A stretch of DNA of 64,000 nucleotides from positions 1 through 64,000 of the forward strand of contig WFVH01000037.1 in NCBI GenBank assembly GCA_015491735.1, given 5' to 3'. The stretch is from Gammaproteobacteria bacterium. Its GTDB lineage: Bacteria > Pseudomonadota > Gammaproteobacteria > Thiohalospirales > Thiohalospiraceae. Each line of letters starts with the position of its first letter. Positions within the stretch are counted from its first letter, which is position 1. Below are positions 1 through 7,463 of this stretch, piece after piece. Below the pieces are notes generated by a model. It was not told where the DNA came from. It ran no database searches and saw nothing but the letters and a program-made list of their open reading frames with translations. Both the position numbers and the translations under genes were made by a program.

Positions 1-266
1 CTGGCGTCGGGTTGATCATGCTGGCGATGGTATTCAACCAGGTCGGCTTGCCGGTTGAGGGGATTGCCCTGATCATGGGCGTGGATCGGTTGCTGGACAT
101 GATGCGCACCGCCGTCAACGTGACCGGGGATGCCACCATCACCACTATCGTCGCCCGTGCCGAGAACAAAATCGACCTGGAGACCTACAGCGATCCTGCT
201 GCAGGTCATATCGAGGAGGTGCACCTGCCGCATGAGATGCCGGTGAAAGAGAGGCAGTCAGGGTAG
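1..266 (+). CDS. Dicarboxylate/amino acid:cation symporter, C-terminal part (partial)
   Basis: This is the C-terminal end of a DAACS-family (GltP/DctA-like) inner-membrane symporter, which couples uptake of acidic amino acids or dicarboxylates to Na+ or H+. The gene runs in from the left edge, reading in the frame that starts at base 3, and stops with TAG at 264-266. The visible part has the family's TM8 signature DRLLDMMRTAVNVTGD, containing the Asp, Arg-Thr, Asn and final Asp used for substrate and cation binding in homologues. A hydrophilic tail follows. Substrate cannot be decided from this piece. The last 9 bases overlap the 3' end of the convergent gene on the other strand. Confidence 0.9.
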   Translation, partial: GVGLIMLAMVFNQVGLPVEGIALIMGVDRLLDMMRTAVNVTGDATITTIVARAENKIDLETYSDPAAGHIEEVHLPHEMPVKERQSG

Positions 267-2024
267 TTCCAATGCTCCCATGGTATTCACAAAGGGGCGG
301 GGTTTCCCGTTCTGATGGTGTACATACTGATATTTCACCGGGTGGGTCCCGGCGATTGCAGGGGGCAAAGGCTGGTTGTGGTTTCGTATCGTTGGGGTGT
401 TCGTGGGTATGAGCGTCCTGATATCGACCGGTTTCTTTGCATTCACCGTGTTGATCAGGTTGCCGGCGCCGTTGAAAACCGGCTTGGTTTCATAGGGGGC
501 GCAAGCGGTCAGGGTTTCCTCGCTGTTCCAGCCAGCGGTGATCCAGTTGACTCCCAGGTTGATGGTGCCGCTTTCCCGCCCGATACAGAGATAACTGGGT
601 TCAGCCCCCGGTGTTTCGCTTTCCAGATAGATGATGTTGTTGAACACCTCGATAACCTCCTCTCCCGGAACTCCTTTTCTTTCGTCATACAACGAGACAT
701 CGAAGACCCTTGCCCGCCACCGTTTTTTCCGGTCATGCCGTAATACCAGTGTGTTGTTGTAGAAATAGAGTGTTCCTTTGCGTGCCAGTTGCGGATCGTT
801 GTCGAATCCGTAGTGCACGACATTGGCTCCGGCATTAGTGCCGATATTCAGAAAAAGATTACCGTAGACGTGGGTTTTCCGGTAGAGCGCTTCCGTTGCC
901 CTTACGTCCGCCAGCCGGGCCGGATCGGGTGTTTTACCTTTCAGATCCTCCAGGTAGACCTTTTCAATGAACCAGGGGGCGCTGTCCTCGACCTCAACCA
1001 GATCCAGCATGCGTGTTCCGCCTTCGAACCAGTTGTAGCGGATAACGGTCCCGGCGCTGCGATCCTTGAGGTTTGCTCCGCCTGAACCGGCGGTATTGGC
1101 GCCAAACCGGTTGTATTGAAAGGTTGCCCCAATGGCTTGGATATAGAGGCTGTGCTGGCGATCACTCTCCGGTTGCCCGTTGTTGTGTAAATAGTTTCCT
1201 TCGATCAGGATATTACGAGTCATGTTGGCTTCGTTGTATCCTTGTGACATGCTGAAAATTCCGTTGCCGCAGCTCTCCAGCTCATTGTTGCGGATTATCA
1301 CGTTGTCCGCGGCTTGCAGCCGGATACAGGCAGCGCCATTTCCATAATTTTTTCGCTCCCCACGGCTGTTGGTGAAACTGTACTCTTTGCGGGCATGTTG
1401 AAGATGCAACCCTTCGATAATGATGTTTGCCGGTTTTTCGTTATAGTTTCCCGAGAGAACTATCAGGCCAAGGCCCTGGAAATTGTCATGATCCCGGGAA
1501 AAGTAGTTGTCCAGATCTCCAAGCTGTTTCCGGGTGGTTGCGTTTTCTCCACTTATTCTGGGCCGTTCGCCGGCCGCGTTTGCCACTCCGCAAATTTTGA
1601 TGGGCTGTTCTCTGGTCCCCTTTGTGCTGATGAGAATTTTTTCGCGGTAAGGGGTTTCCTTCCAGAAAATTCGCACGGTATCCCCCCGCTTCAATGATGA
1701 CCAGGGTATCCGGGAAAGGGTAGGGTACTTTTTACCGGGTCCAACGGGATAGTCGGCCCCGGATCCGGTATGCTGGCAGCTGCGGGAGGGGGTCGCTGGA
1801 GGGGCATCGCTGTAGCGGATTAACGCGCTTTTTCCGCCATTGGCGGTTTCTGCGGCGGATCGGGAGGTTTGTTGTGGCTGACTGCTGTTGACAGGTGGAG
1901 TTCCGCAGGAAAACAGCGTTGCTAACCCGGCCACAACAAATACCGCACGCAGCCGCCGCGGGCTGATCCGTTGCAAGGCATCAAAACGTCGCCGGAGTTG
2001 CCCGGCAGTCAATCCAAAAGCCAT
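258..2024 (-). CDS. Right-handed parallel beta-helix lipoprotein
   Basis: A 588-residue predicted lipoprotein. After a basic N-terminus there is a hydrophobic stretch ending in a lipobox (LFSC, Cys about residue 40). The remainder has the repeated N-x-I-I-x-x-N pattern of a right-handed parallel beta-helix, for example NIIIEGLHLQHA, NVIIRNNELESCGNGI and NILIEGNYLHNN, and it ends in GALELP as many such proteins do. The fold is shared by pectate lyases, alginate epimerases and other polysaccharide-active enzymes, so a role on an extracellular or envelope polysaccharide is likely. No catalytic residues can be assigned. ATG at 2024 is preferred over an upstream TTG at 2051 because AAGGAAA lies just before it. 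The neighbouring acyltransferase, deacetylase and glycosyltransferase suit a polysaccharide context. Confidence 0.75.
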   Translation of the reverse strand: MAFGLTAGQLRRRFDALQRISPRRLRAVFVVAGLATLFSCGTPPVNSSQPQQTSRSAAETANGGKSALIRYSDAPPATPSRSCQHTGSGADYPVGPGKKYPTLSRIPWSSLKRGDTVRIFWKETPYREKILISTKGTREQPIKICGVANAAGERPRISGENATTRKQLGDLDNYFSRDHDNFQGLGLIVLSGNYNEKPANIIIEGLHLQHARKEYSFTNSRGERKNYGNGAACIRLQAADNVIIRNNELESCGNGIFSMSQGYNEANMTRNILIEGNYLHNNGQPESDRQHSLYIQAIGATFQYNRFGANTAGSGGANLKDRSAGTVIRYNWFEGGTRMLDLVEVEDSAPWFIEKVYLEDLKGKTPDPARLADVRATEALYRKTHVYGNLFLNIGTNAGANVVHYGFDNDPQLARKGTLYFYNNTLVLRHDRKKRWRARVFDVSLYDERKGVPGEEVIEVFNNIIYLESETPGAEPSYLCIGRESGTINLGVNWITAGWNSEETLTACAPYETKPVFNGAGNLINTVNAKKPVDIRTLIPTNTPTIRNHNQPLPPAIAGTHPVKYQYVHHQNGKPRPFVNTMGALELP

Positions 2025-2349
2025 GATAGTTTCCTTGATTGCGCGGCGCAAACCGCATGCTTTAATTGAACAAACCCGGTTAACCGGCAGACTTGTCAGT
2101 AATTTTATTTTTTACGCAGAATGCTCCCGCGCCGCATCGTGCGGGGCCGGCCAGTTGCAAACCTGCATTTCCGGCCTTGAAAGAGCACTTGGTATTGCTT
2201 GCGCATTTTAACAGGTTGTTGAAATGCGCACAGGTAAATGCGGCGCAGGGGAAAACAGGCCGAAAAGATGCCGTGTGTGGGCGGTGGCACTCCGCTATAG
2301 CGCGGTACACCGATAATGCAGACATGCGATCCGGCACTTTTGCAATGGG
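2025..2349. other. Intergenic region with one stem-loop
   Basis: This 325-bp stretch lies between two minus-strand genes. The only structure seen is a perfect 9-bp stem, TGCGCATTT at 2200-2208 paired with AAATGCGCA at 2222-2230 around a 13-nt loop. No T-run follows on either strand, so it is not a clear terminator. The promoter of the beta-helix gene presumably lies here but I could not identify it. No coding potential was recognised. Confidence 0.4.
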
Positions 2350-3513
2350 TTATTTGTTCTGTTTTTTCAGCAGCTTGCGTGCCCTTTTGTCCAGGCCAGC
2401 CCTGGTTAACAGTCCGGAAAAGGAGAGGTACAGCCTTGAGAGAGCAATTTGTAACGACATAAGCGCGTGCATTTTTGAACGGGTTTTCAATACAGCGGTG
2501 TTGTCCGCTTCATGACTGTAGTTGCCAAATATTTTCTTGTAGGTATTTTCCCCGTAGCCGAAGTCAAGTATTTCAGGACGGTTGGAGTGGTGCAGATCCT
2601 CAATCATCAGGTAGGTCAGAACCGTGCCTGGACTCACGTGATGCCATCGCCTGTCATAACCGATATATTCATAATAATAGCGTCCTTCATACTGATAGCC
2701 GATGATGTAGGCGGCCGGTTTTCCTGAGCAGACCAGCAGATAGGAGCGCAGCCACCCCAGTCTGGCGAGAGATTGATGGTAAGCTATATTTTCTGCGGTG
2801 CTGTGCCGGTGCGAACCCCGGACCTGTTTTTGCCAGCACTGTTCATAGATATAATCGACGGCGCGCAAGAAGGTTGCTACCTGCTCGGGGCGGATTATTT
2901 TTTCAACCTGGTAGTCTCCATCGACGGCATCACTTAGCAGCCGCACGTTCCGGTTCAGGTTGTAGCGCTTTTTCTTGCGAAAGGTTGCCAGATACTCAGA
3001 GAAACTGTTGCTGGTGCGGAGTCCGCGTACAATGTTTTTTCTGGCGCTGAAAGGGTGTATTTTGAAGCCGGGGAGGGGATCTGCCAACCGGTACAGGGGA
3101 GAACTGTATGCCAGGCTTTCGATATAGATGAGGTCATATTCCTCTCCTTTGCCGTGCAGTGCATTGGCGAGCGCTCCAAGGCACTCCCGCTGGTTTGCCT
3201 GCCGGGAGAACAGCAGTCCGGTGCCATAGAGTTTGTACTGGCGGATTCCGAACTTCCCCAGACGGAGGATTCCAAAAACCAGTTTAAACTCGCTTTTACT
3301 CAGAAAGAAAGGGGCGATGCAGGAGAGGAGGCCGTTTTTTCTGACCAGAAAAATCCGTATGCGGGTATCTGTGTAAACATGCTTCAGCAGCAGGTGAATA
3401 TTGTCCGGGTTCTGGTGATACTCGTGTGCCGGTGTTTCGTCGAGAAAACGCAGCCACTCCTCCCTGGCGGCAAGCAGTTCATTTTCTGATTCGATTATGT
3501 CGACGCTATACAT
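2350..3513 (-). CDS. FemAB/BioF2-like GNAT-fold acyltransferase
   Basis: A 387-residue soluble protein. The C-terminal half matches the BioF2-like acetyltransferase fold (Acetyltransf_6 type) found in FemAB-related enzymes of exopolysaccharide loci. It has a basic region FRKKKRYNLNRNVRLL followed by core strands such as KPAAYIIGYQYEGRYYYEYIGYD, and it includes HHVSPGTVLTYLMIEDL and LDFGYGENTYKKIFGNY. Family members transfer acyl or aminoacyl groups. The substrate here is unknown, and a sugar or lipid-linked saccharide is only a guess from the neighbours. The ATG at 3513 is the first in frame and gives the usual family length. It is transcribed towards the beta-helix gene and divergently from the deacetylase-glycosyltransferase pair. 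Confidence 0.75.
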   Translation of the reverse strand: MYSVDIIESENELLAAREEWLRFLDETPAHEYHQNPDNIHLLLKHVYTDTRIRIFLVRKNGLLSCIAPFFLSKSEFKLVFGILRLGKFGIRQYKLYGTGLLFSRQANQRECLGALANALHGKGEEYDLIYIESLAYSSPLYRLADPLPGFKIHPFSARKNIVRGLRTSNSFSEYLATFRKKKRYNLNRNVRLLSDAVDGDYQVEKIIRPEQVATFLRAVDYIYEQCWQKQVRGSHRHSTAENIAYHQSLARLGWLRSYLLVCSGKPAAYIIGYQYEGRYYYEYIGYDRRWHHVSPGTVLTYLMIEDLHHSNRPEILDFGYGENTYKKIFGNYSHEADNTAVLKTRSKMHALMSLQIALSRLYLSFSGLLTRAGLDKRARKLLKKQNK

Positions 3514-3958
3514 ATGTTCTGATTATTGAGTGGGTGTCACAGGGGCGGTCGAGTCCCGCATGTTAACAGGTGATTTATGTGACCGGGCTAATAACAAGCC
3601 AACTGGTGGAAAAGTCTCATCTGAACCCCCTTGCGGGCAGGGATTCCTTGTGCGAGGCTTTGTTATCAGTTCGGCTTGGCCAGCCTGATTACAGGCAGGA
3701 TAAACAGTAAGAGACCGGCCCTGTATCACTATCATTCTACATCAATATCGAGCTGCAACACGGTATTGCAAGGTGGTTTTATCCAATTTTAACAAGTGAA
3801 CAGTGCAAACTCCGGTAATTTGTCCGATTCCTTGATAAACTGTTGCCCGGCAGAGATTGCCGGTGGCCGTTGCTGAACGCACGGATCACCCCTGTCATTC
3901 GCCTGTTCAAGGTAAAAATGTGAGTTTCCACGGGTCAATGGGTTGAGTTGAATTGCCG
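3514..3958. other. Divergent intergenic region, no gene recognised
   Basis: A 445-bp region between the minus-strand acyltransferase and the plus-strand deacetylase, so it should carry promoters in both directions. One short inverted repeat is visible, CCGGCA around 3849 with TTGCCGG shortly after. No convincing -35/-10 pair, sigma-54 site or coding sequence was found. Confidence 0.4.
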
Positions 3959-4636
3959 ATGGGTGTTGTACGTCAGACAATCAAGTCCGCTTGCGGGGCG
4001 CTTGTTCCCCGGAGAATGTTTATGGTCCAAGGCCCTGGATGTTCACCGAAGGGGAGATCTTCCGGGCGCGTCTGTGATGTGGCGCTGACTTTCGATGATG
4101 GCCCTGACCCCGGCCATACACCGAAACTGCTCGAACTGCTCGACAAATATCAAATAAAGGCCACATTTTTCCTTATCGGAGAGAAAGCCGCCCGCCACCG
4201 CGGTGTGGTTCAGCAGATCGCCGCTGCGGGTCATGCACTGGGGAATCATTCGTATTCACACGCCGAGCCATGCCAAACCACCACGGCAGTGTTCCTTGAT
4301 GAAATCCGCAGAACACGCGATCTTCTGGAAACCATCAGCAATCGCCCCTGTACACTGGTTCGTCCGCCAAAAGGGGTTTTGTCGGCAGGGAAACAGCTTG
4401 GGCTATGGCGATTGCGGATGACAATAGCGCTGTGGAACGTCGATCCGCGGGACTACTCGATGCACTCCCGGCAGCAGGCGCTAACATGGGGAGCGGCTTA
4501 CCGGCCCCGCGCAGGAGACATTGTTTTGCTGCATGACAATCACCCTTGGGCGACCCCTATCGTTCAATCCGTTAGCCGTTTCAGGGGGCACGCTGGCGGG
4601 GTTCGTTTCGTCCGGCTGTCCGACTGGTTGCAGTGA
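3959..4636 (+). CDS. Polysaccharide deacetylase (NodB-homology family)
   Basis: A 225-residue carbohydrate esterase family 4 protein, predicted to remove N- or O-acetyl groups from a polysaccharide or its lipid-linked precursor using a metal ion. The NodB motif TFDDGP lies at residues 44-49 and carries the catalytic and metal-binding Asp. The second metal motif is HSYSH near residue 98, followed by RPPKG (RPP[YF]G in most members) and a terminal LLHDN motif. No signal peptide is evident. ATG at 3959 is chosen because the resulting N-terminus (VPRRMFMVQGP) looks like that of homologues. An alternative ATG at 4022 has a better-placed GGAG. The stop codon overlaps the start of the following glycosyltransferase, so the two genes are co-translated. 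Confidence 0.85.
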   Translation: MGVVRQTIKSACGALVPRRMFMVQGPGCSPKGRSSGRVCDVALTFDDGPDPGHTPKLLELLDKYQIKATFFLIGEKAARHRGVVQQIAAAGHALGNHSYSHAEPCQTTTAVFLDEIRRTRDLLETISNRPCTLVRPPKGVLSAGKQLGLWRLRMTIALWNVDPRDYSMHSRQQALTWGAAYRPRAGDIVLLHDNHPWATPIVQSVSRFRGHAGGVRFVRLSDWLQ

Positions 4637-6021
4637 TGTCTTCCGGCAGAAAAATCCATGGGGGAAAAACCGGCAGAAGAAGGGCGCTGTTTATCTGCTA
4701 TCTCTTTCCGCCGGTTGGCGGAGCGGGGGTGCAGCGTTCGGTCAAGTTCATAAAATATCTGCGCCATTTTGGTTGGGATGTTACGGTACTGACTGTCGAG
4801 AATCCTTCTGTTCCCGTATTCGACGATAGTTTGCTCGAAGATATTCCGGAAGGCACCCGGTTGCACAAGGCCCGTACCCTTGAGCCGGATTACCGCTACA
4901 AGATGCGGCTTGCGAAAGCGGAAGGGGTGGCACAAACCGTTCCAGCCGGATCCGGGAAACTGTCCCGCAAATCCCTTGCCGGAAGGGTGAAAGGGGTATT
5001 GCGCAATTTGATGGGCCGCCTGCTGCAGCCGGATCCCCAGATACTCTGGTTTCCGGCTGCCGCCAGAAAGGCGTTGAAGCTGTTACGGGACAACCCTCAT
5101 GACATTATTTTCGCCACCGCTCCCCCCTACTCAAGCATGTTGCTGGGGAGCTGGCTCAAACGTAAAACCGGGCTGCCGCTGGTTCTCGATTTTCGGGACG
5201 AGTGGGATCTCAGTAGCACCTATCTGGAAAACAGGGAACGGGATCTGTTTTCCCATTTCGTTCAGCAACGGATGCAGCGCAGGATTCTGCATTCGGCGGA
5301 TGGTGTGGTTGCTACTACCGAAGCAAGCACCCGGCGCATTACCGAACGCGCAGATGAGTATGGGGCGAAGATATCCGGGATATGTGTCTACAATGGATTC
5401 GATGAAACTGATTTTGCACCTGTCTCCTGCGCAGGGGGAACCAAACGGCCGGGGGAGCGGTTGCGGTTGGTGTATACAGGAACGCTGTGGAATCTCACAA
5501 CCGTCGAACCGCTGGTGGCCGCTGTCAAACGGCTTTCCGGCTGCCAGGATTTGATGGAAAGGCTGGAACTTGTCTTCGTGGGCAGAAAGATGTCGCACCA
5601 GTTGGCTTTGCTGGAGCAACTACGGGATAGGGGGTGCCGGCTGGATATTCGCGATTATTGTGAACATAAAGAGGTTGTCTCTATCATGAACTCGGCTGAT
5701 GTTCTCTGTCTGCTGTTGAGCAGTGTTGAAGGGGCCGAGCGCGTCGTACCGGCCAAACTGTTTGAGTATCTGGCTGCAGGAAGAGAAATATTGGCAATTA
5801 CCCCGGAAGGGGAAGCGGCCGATATCGTTACCCGCCATTTCCCCCGAAACCACTTCGTCGGCAGTGATATCGACGGCATCTCGAGCTGGTTGCGAAACCG
5901 GATCGAGGGGCTTGGTGAATCCCCGTACCCCCCTGTCCGCAATCGTGATATTTCCATGTTCAGCAGGAAATCTCAGGCTGGCCGGCTGGCCGATTATTTT
6001 GACCAGGTTGTGGCCGGGTAA
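4636..6021 (+). CDS. Glycosyltransferase, GT-B fold (family 4 type)
   Basis: A 461-residue GT-B glycosyltransferase. The N-terminal domain begins with LFICYLFPPVGGAGVQRSVK, the glycine-rich acceptor-side loop typical of GT4-like enzymes. The C-terminal domain starts near RLVYTGTLWNLTTVEPLV, and the donor-binding region contains VVPAKLFEYLAAGREILAI with the E-x7-E-type arrangement. It probably adds a sugar during exopolysaccharide or O-antigen assembly at the cytoplasmic face of the inner membrane. Donor and acceptor cannot be inferred. The ATG at 4636 overlaps the deacetylase stop by one base (TGATG). A GTG at 4633 is the alternative. The deacetylase-glycosyltransferase pair looks like a two-gene operon. 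Confidence 0.85.
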   Translation: MSSGRKIHGGKTGRRRALFICYLFPPVGGAGVQRSVKFIKYLRHFGWDVTVLTVENPSVPVFDDSLLEDIPEGTRLHKARTLEPDYRYKMRLAKAEGVAQTVPAGSGKLSRKSLAGRVKGVLRNLMGRLLQPDPQILWFPAAARKALKLLRDNPHDIIFATAPPYSSMLLGSWLKRKTGLPLVLDFRDEWDLSSTYLENRERDLFSHFVQQRMQRRILHSADGVVATTEASTRRITERADEYGAKISGICVYNGFDETDFAPVSCAGGTKRPGERLRLVYTGTLWNLTTVEPLVAAVKRLSGCQDLMERLELVFVGRKMSHQLALLEQLRDRGCRLDIRDYCEHKEVVSIMNSADVLCLLLSSVEGAERVVPAKLFEYLAAGREILAITPEGEAADIVTRHFPRNHFVGSDIDGISSWLRNRIEGLGESPYPPVRNRDISMFSRKSQAGRLADYFDQVVAG

Positions 6022-6096
6022 AAAAGGCGGGAAGTCAACGCACCGTACTTTATCAACCATGAGGCCGGGTTAATACTCATCCTCCCCGCCTGCCGG

Positions 6097-6148
6097 AAAA
6101 ATCAGAGCCACGAAGCAGAGGCGGCAAAAAGCTGCTGCTTCGTGGCTC
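6097..6148 (-). terminator. Hairpin terminator between convergent genes
   Basis: A perfect 14-bp stem (6105-6118 with 6135-6148, arm GAGCCACGAAGCAG) lies between the glycosyltransferase and the convergent PilJ-domain gene. Read on the minus strand it is followed by TGATTTTTCC, giving a U-tract, so it is a good Rho-independent terminator for the PilJ-domain gene. No T-run follows on the plus strand. Confidence 0.7.
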
Positions 6149-6174
6149 ACGGATTTCAGGAAGAACAGCGCGGA

Positions 6175-7032
6175 TTATTTGACCGATTCCTCGTACATTT
6201 GTACCGCCTTGTTCATCTCCACCAGCAGTGGAATGTTGAATTTGGCGGCTTTCTCCAGGCCTGCGGGGGAGACATCGACGCTATCCAGGACCGGTTTATA
6301 ATCGGCCCACAGCCCCTGCACCTCATCGAGTTGCGCACGGATCGCCGCGTCCTTGGTTCCAGGCAGACCGAGTTCACTGTCACCATCGAGCAGACCTTTC
6401 AAAGTGCGCTCAAACAGGGCAACCGTCTTTTTCAGGTTGGCCTTGTTGGCATCCACATCGATACCGTTGGCAATCAGCAGCAGCTCCTTGGTCATCTTCT
6501 GGGTCAGCATTCGCTGCTTGCCAGCCAGGTTGATGGTGGTGGCCACGGCGGGATCAAGATTGGAACCGCTCAACTTGGCGTACATCTGCACGGCCTCGTT
6601 CATGTTCTTCAGCAGCGGCAGATTCTGCGCCGCCACCTTCTCCAGCACGGCCTTGTCGAGATTTCCGCTCAACGCCGCATCGACGTTGGGCTTGAACTCC
6701 GTCCACAGTTCGGAAACCTTTTTCAGTTGAGCGAGGATGGCGGCATCGGTGGTTTTCGGCAGCCCCAGATCCGCGTCTCCGTCGATCAACCCTTTCAGGG
6801 TCTTGTCGAACAGATCAGCGGTCTCTTTCAGACTGGCCTTGTTGGCATCCACATCGATACCCTTGGCAATCAGCAGGATCTCCTTGCTCATTTTCTGGGT
6901 CAACATGCGCTGTTTGCCGGCCAGATTGATAACCGTGCCCATCTCCTGCCCGCTGAGCGCAAAAGCGCTACTCGAGAGACAGACCGTCAGGATGACAAAC
7001 AGAGGCAGGTAATAAATAGTTGGTCTTTTCAT
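6175..7032 (-). CDS. Periplasmic protein with two PilJ/NarX-type sensor domains
   Basis: A 285-residue exported protein. A Sec signal peptide ends about residue 25 (SSSAFA). Two tandem copies of the PilJ N-terminal (type IV pili methyl-accepting transducer N-terminal) helical domain follow, at about residues 30-150 and 160-280. Each starts with a nearly identical segment, INLAGKQRMLTQKMSKE and INLAGKQRMLTQKMTKE. In PilJ and NarX/NarQ this helix pair forms the periplasmic ligand-sensing bundle. Here there is no transmembrane, HAMP, kinase or methyl-accepting domain, so the protein is a free-standing periplasmic double sensor domain. Its ligand and partner are unknown. ATG at 7032 has AAGGAG in good position. 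It is divergent from the TonB receptor. Confidence 0.85.
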   Translation of the reverse strand: MKRPTIYYLPLFVILTVCLSSSAFALSGQEMGTVINLAGKQRMLTQKMSKEILLIAKGIDVDANKASLKETADLFDKTLKGLIDGDADLGLPKTTDAAILAQLKKVSELWTEFKPNVDAALSGNLDKAVLEKVAAQNLPLLKNMNEAVQMYAKLSGSNLDPAVATTINLAGKQRMLTQKMTKELLLIANGIDVDANKANLKKTVALFERTLKGLLDGDSELGLPGTKDAAIRAQLDEVQGLWADYKPVLDSVDVSPAGLEKAAKFNIPLLVEMNKAVQMYEESVK

Positions 7033-7463
7033 GAAGGTTCTCCTTCTTCATTGATGAATAATGAAATTTTCGTTTGGAGAGCCAACGTTAAAGCAGTTCA
7101 GCCCGATTTCCTTGATGTAGGACAAGCGAGACGGATATTGACCTGCTTTTTTTGCCAGTATTGGTGGAAAAACCACAGATACCCGGGCCGCAAACCTGCG
7201 CAGCACCAAGCGGCGGGGTTGCCCAAATAACCGCTCCAAAACGCTGCGTTACATTGTTGATGGTTTTCTTTAAAGGCAATCTGTCGAGGTGCTTTCTATT
7301 GATATACTATCCGCATTTATCTACAATCGGCGCCTGCCCTGCTTTTCTGGTACAACTCTTGTTTTCAGCGGTTTGGCGGTGGTCGATGTGGATGAACCGA
7401 GCAAGCGCGTTGCCTGGTCGTTACCCCTCTTCCCTTGGGGAACATGCTGAAGGAATCTGGAAA
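7033..7463. other. Divergent intergenic region upstream of the TonB receptor
   Basis: A 431-bp region separating the PilJ-domain gene from the BtuB-like gene. A TATACT hexamer at 7303-7308 could be a -10 element for the receptor but has only a poor -35. I looked for a cobalamin riboswitch and did not find its conserved B12 box. The open frame running from 7152 into the receptor gene has no signal peptide and no ribosome-binding site and is taken as non-coding. Confidence 0.4.

Noticed and set aside
7110-7130. FNR/Anr-type site between the PilJ-domain gene and the TonB receptor
   Set aside because: TTGATGTAGGACAAG has only one good half site; the second half differs from ATCAA at two positions.
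7033-7463. Cobalamin riboswitch upstream of the BtuB-like gene
   Set aside because: Some GGTG and GGGAA fragments occur, but the conserved B12 box with GCCACTG and the core pairing are missing, so the call is not supported.
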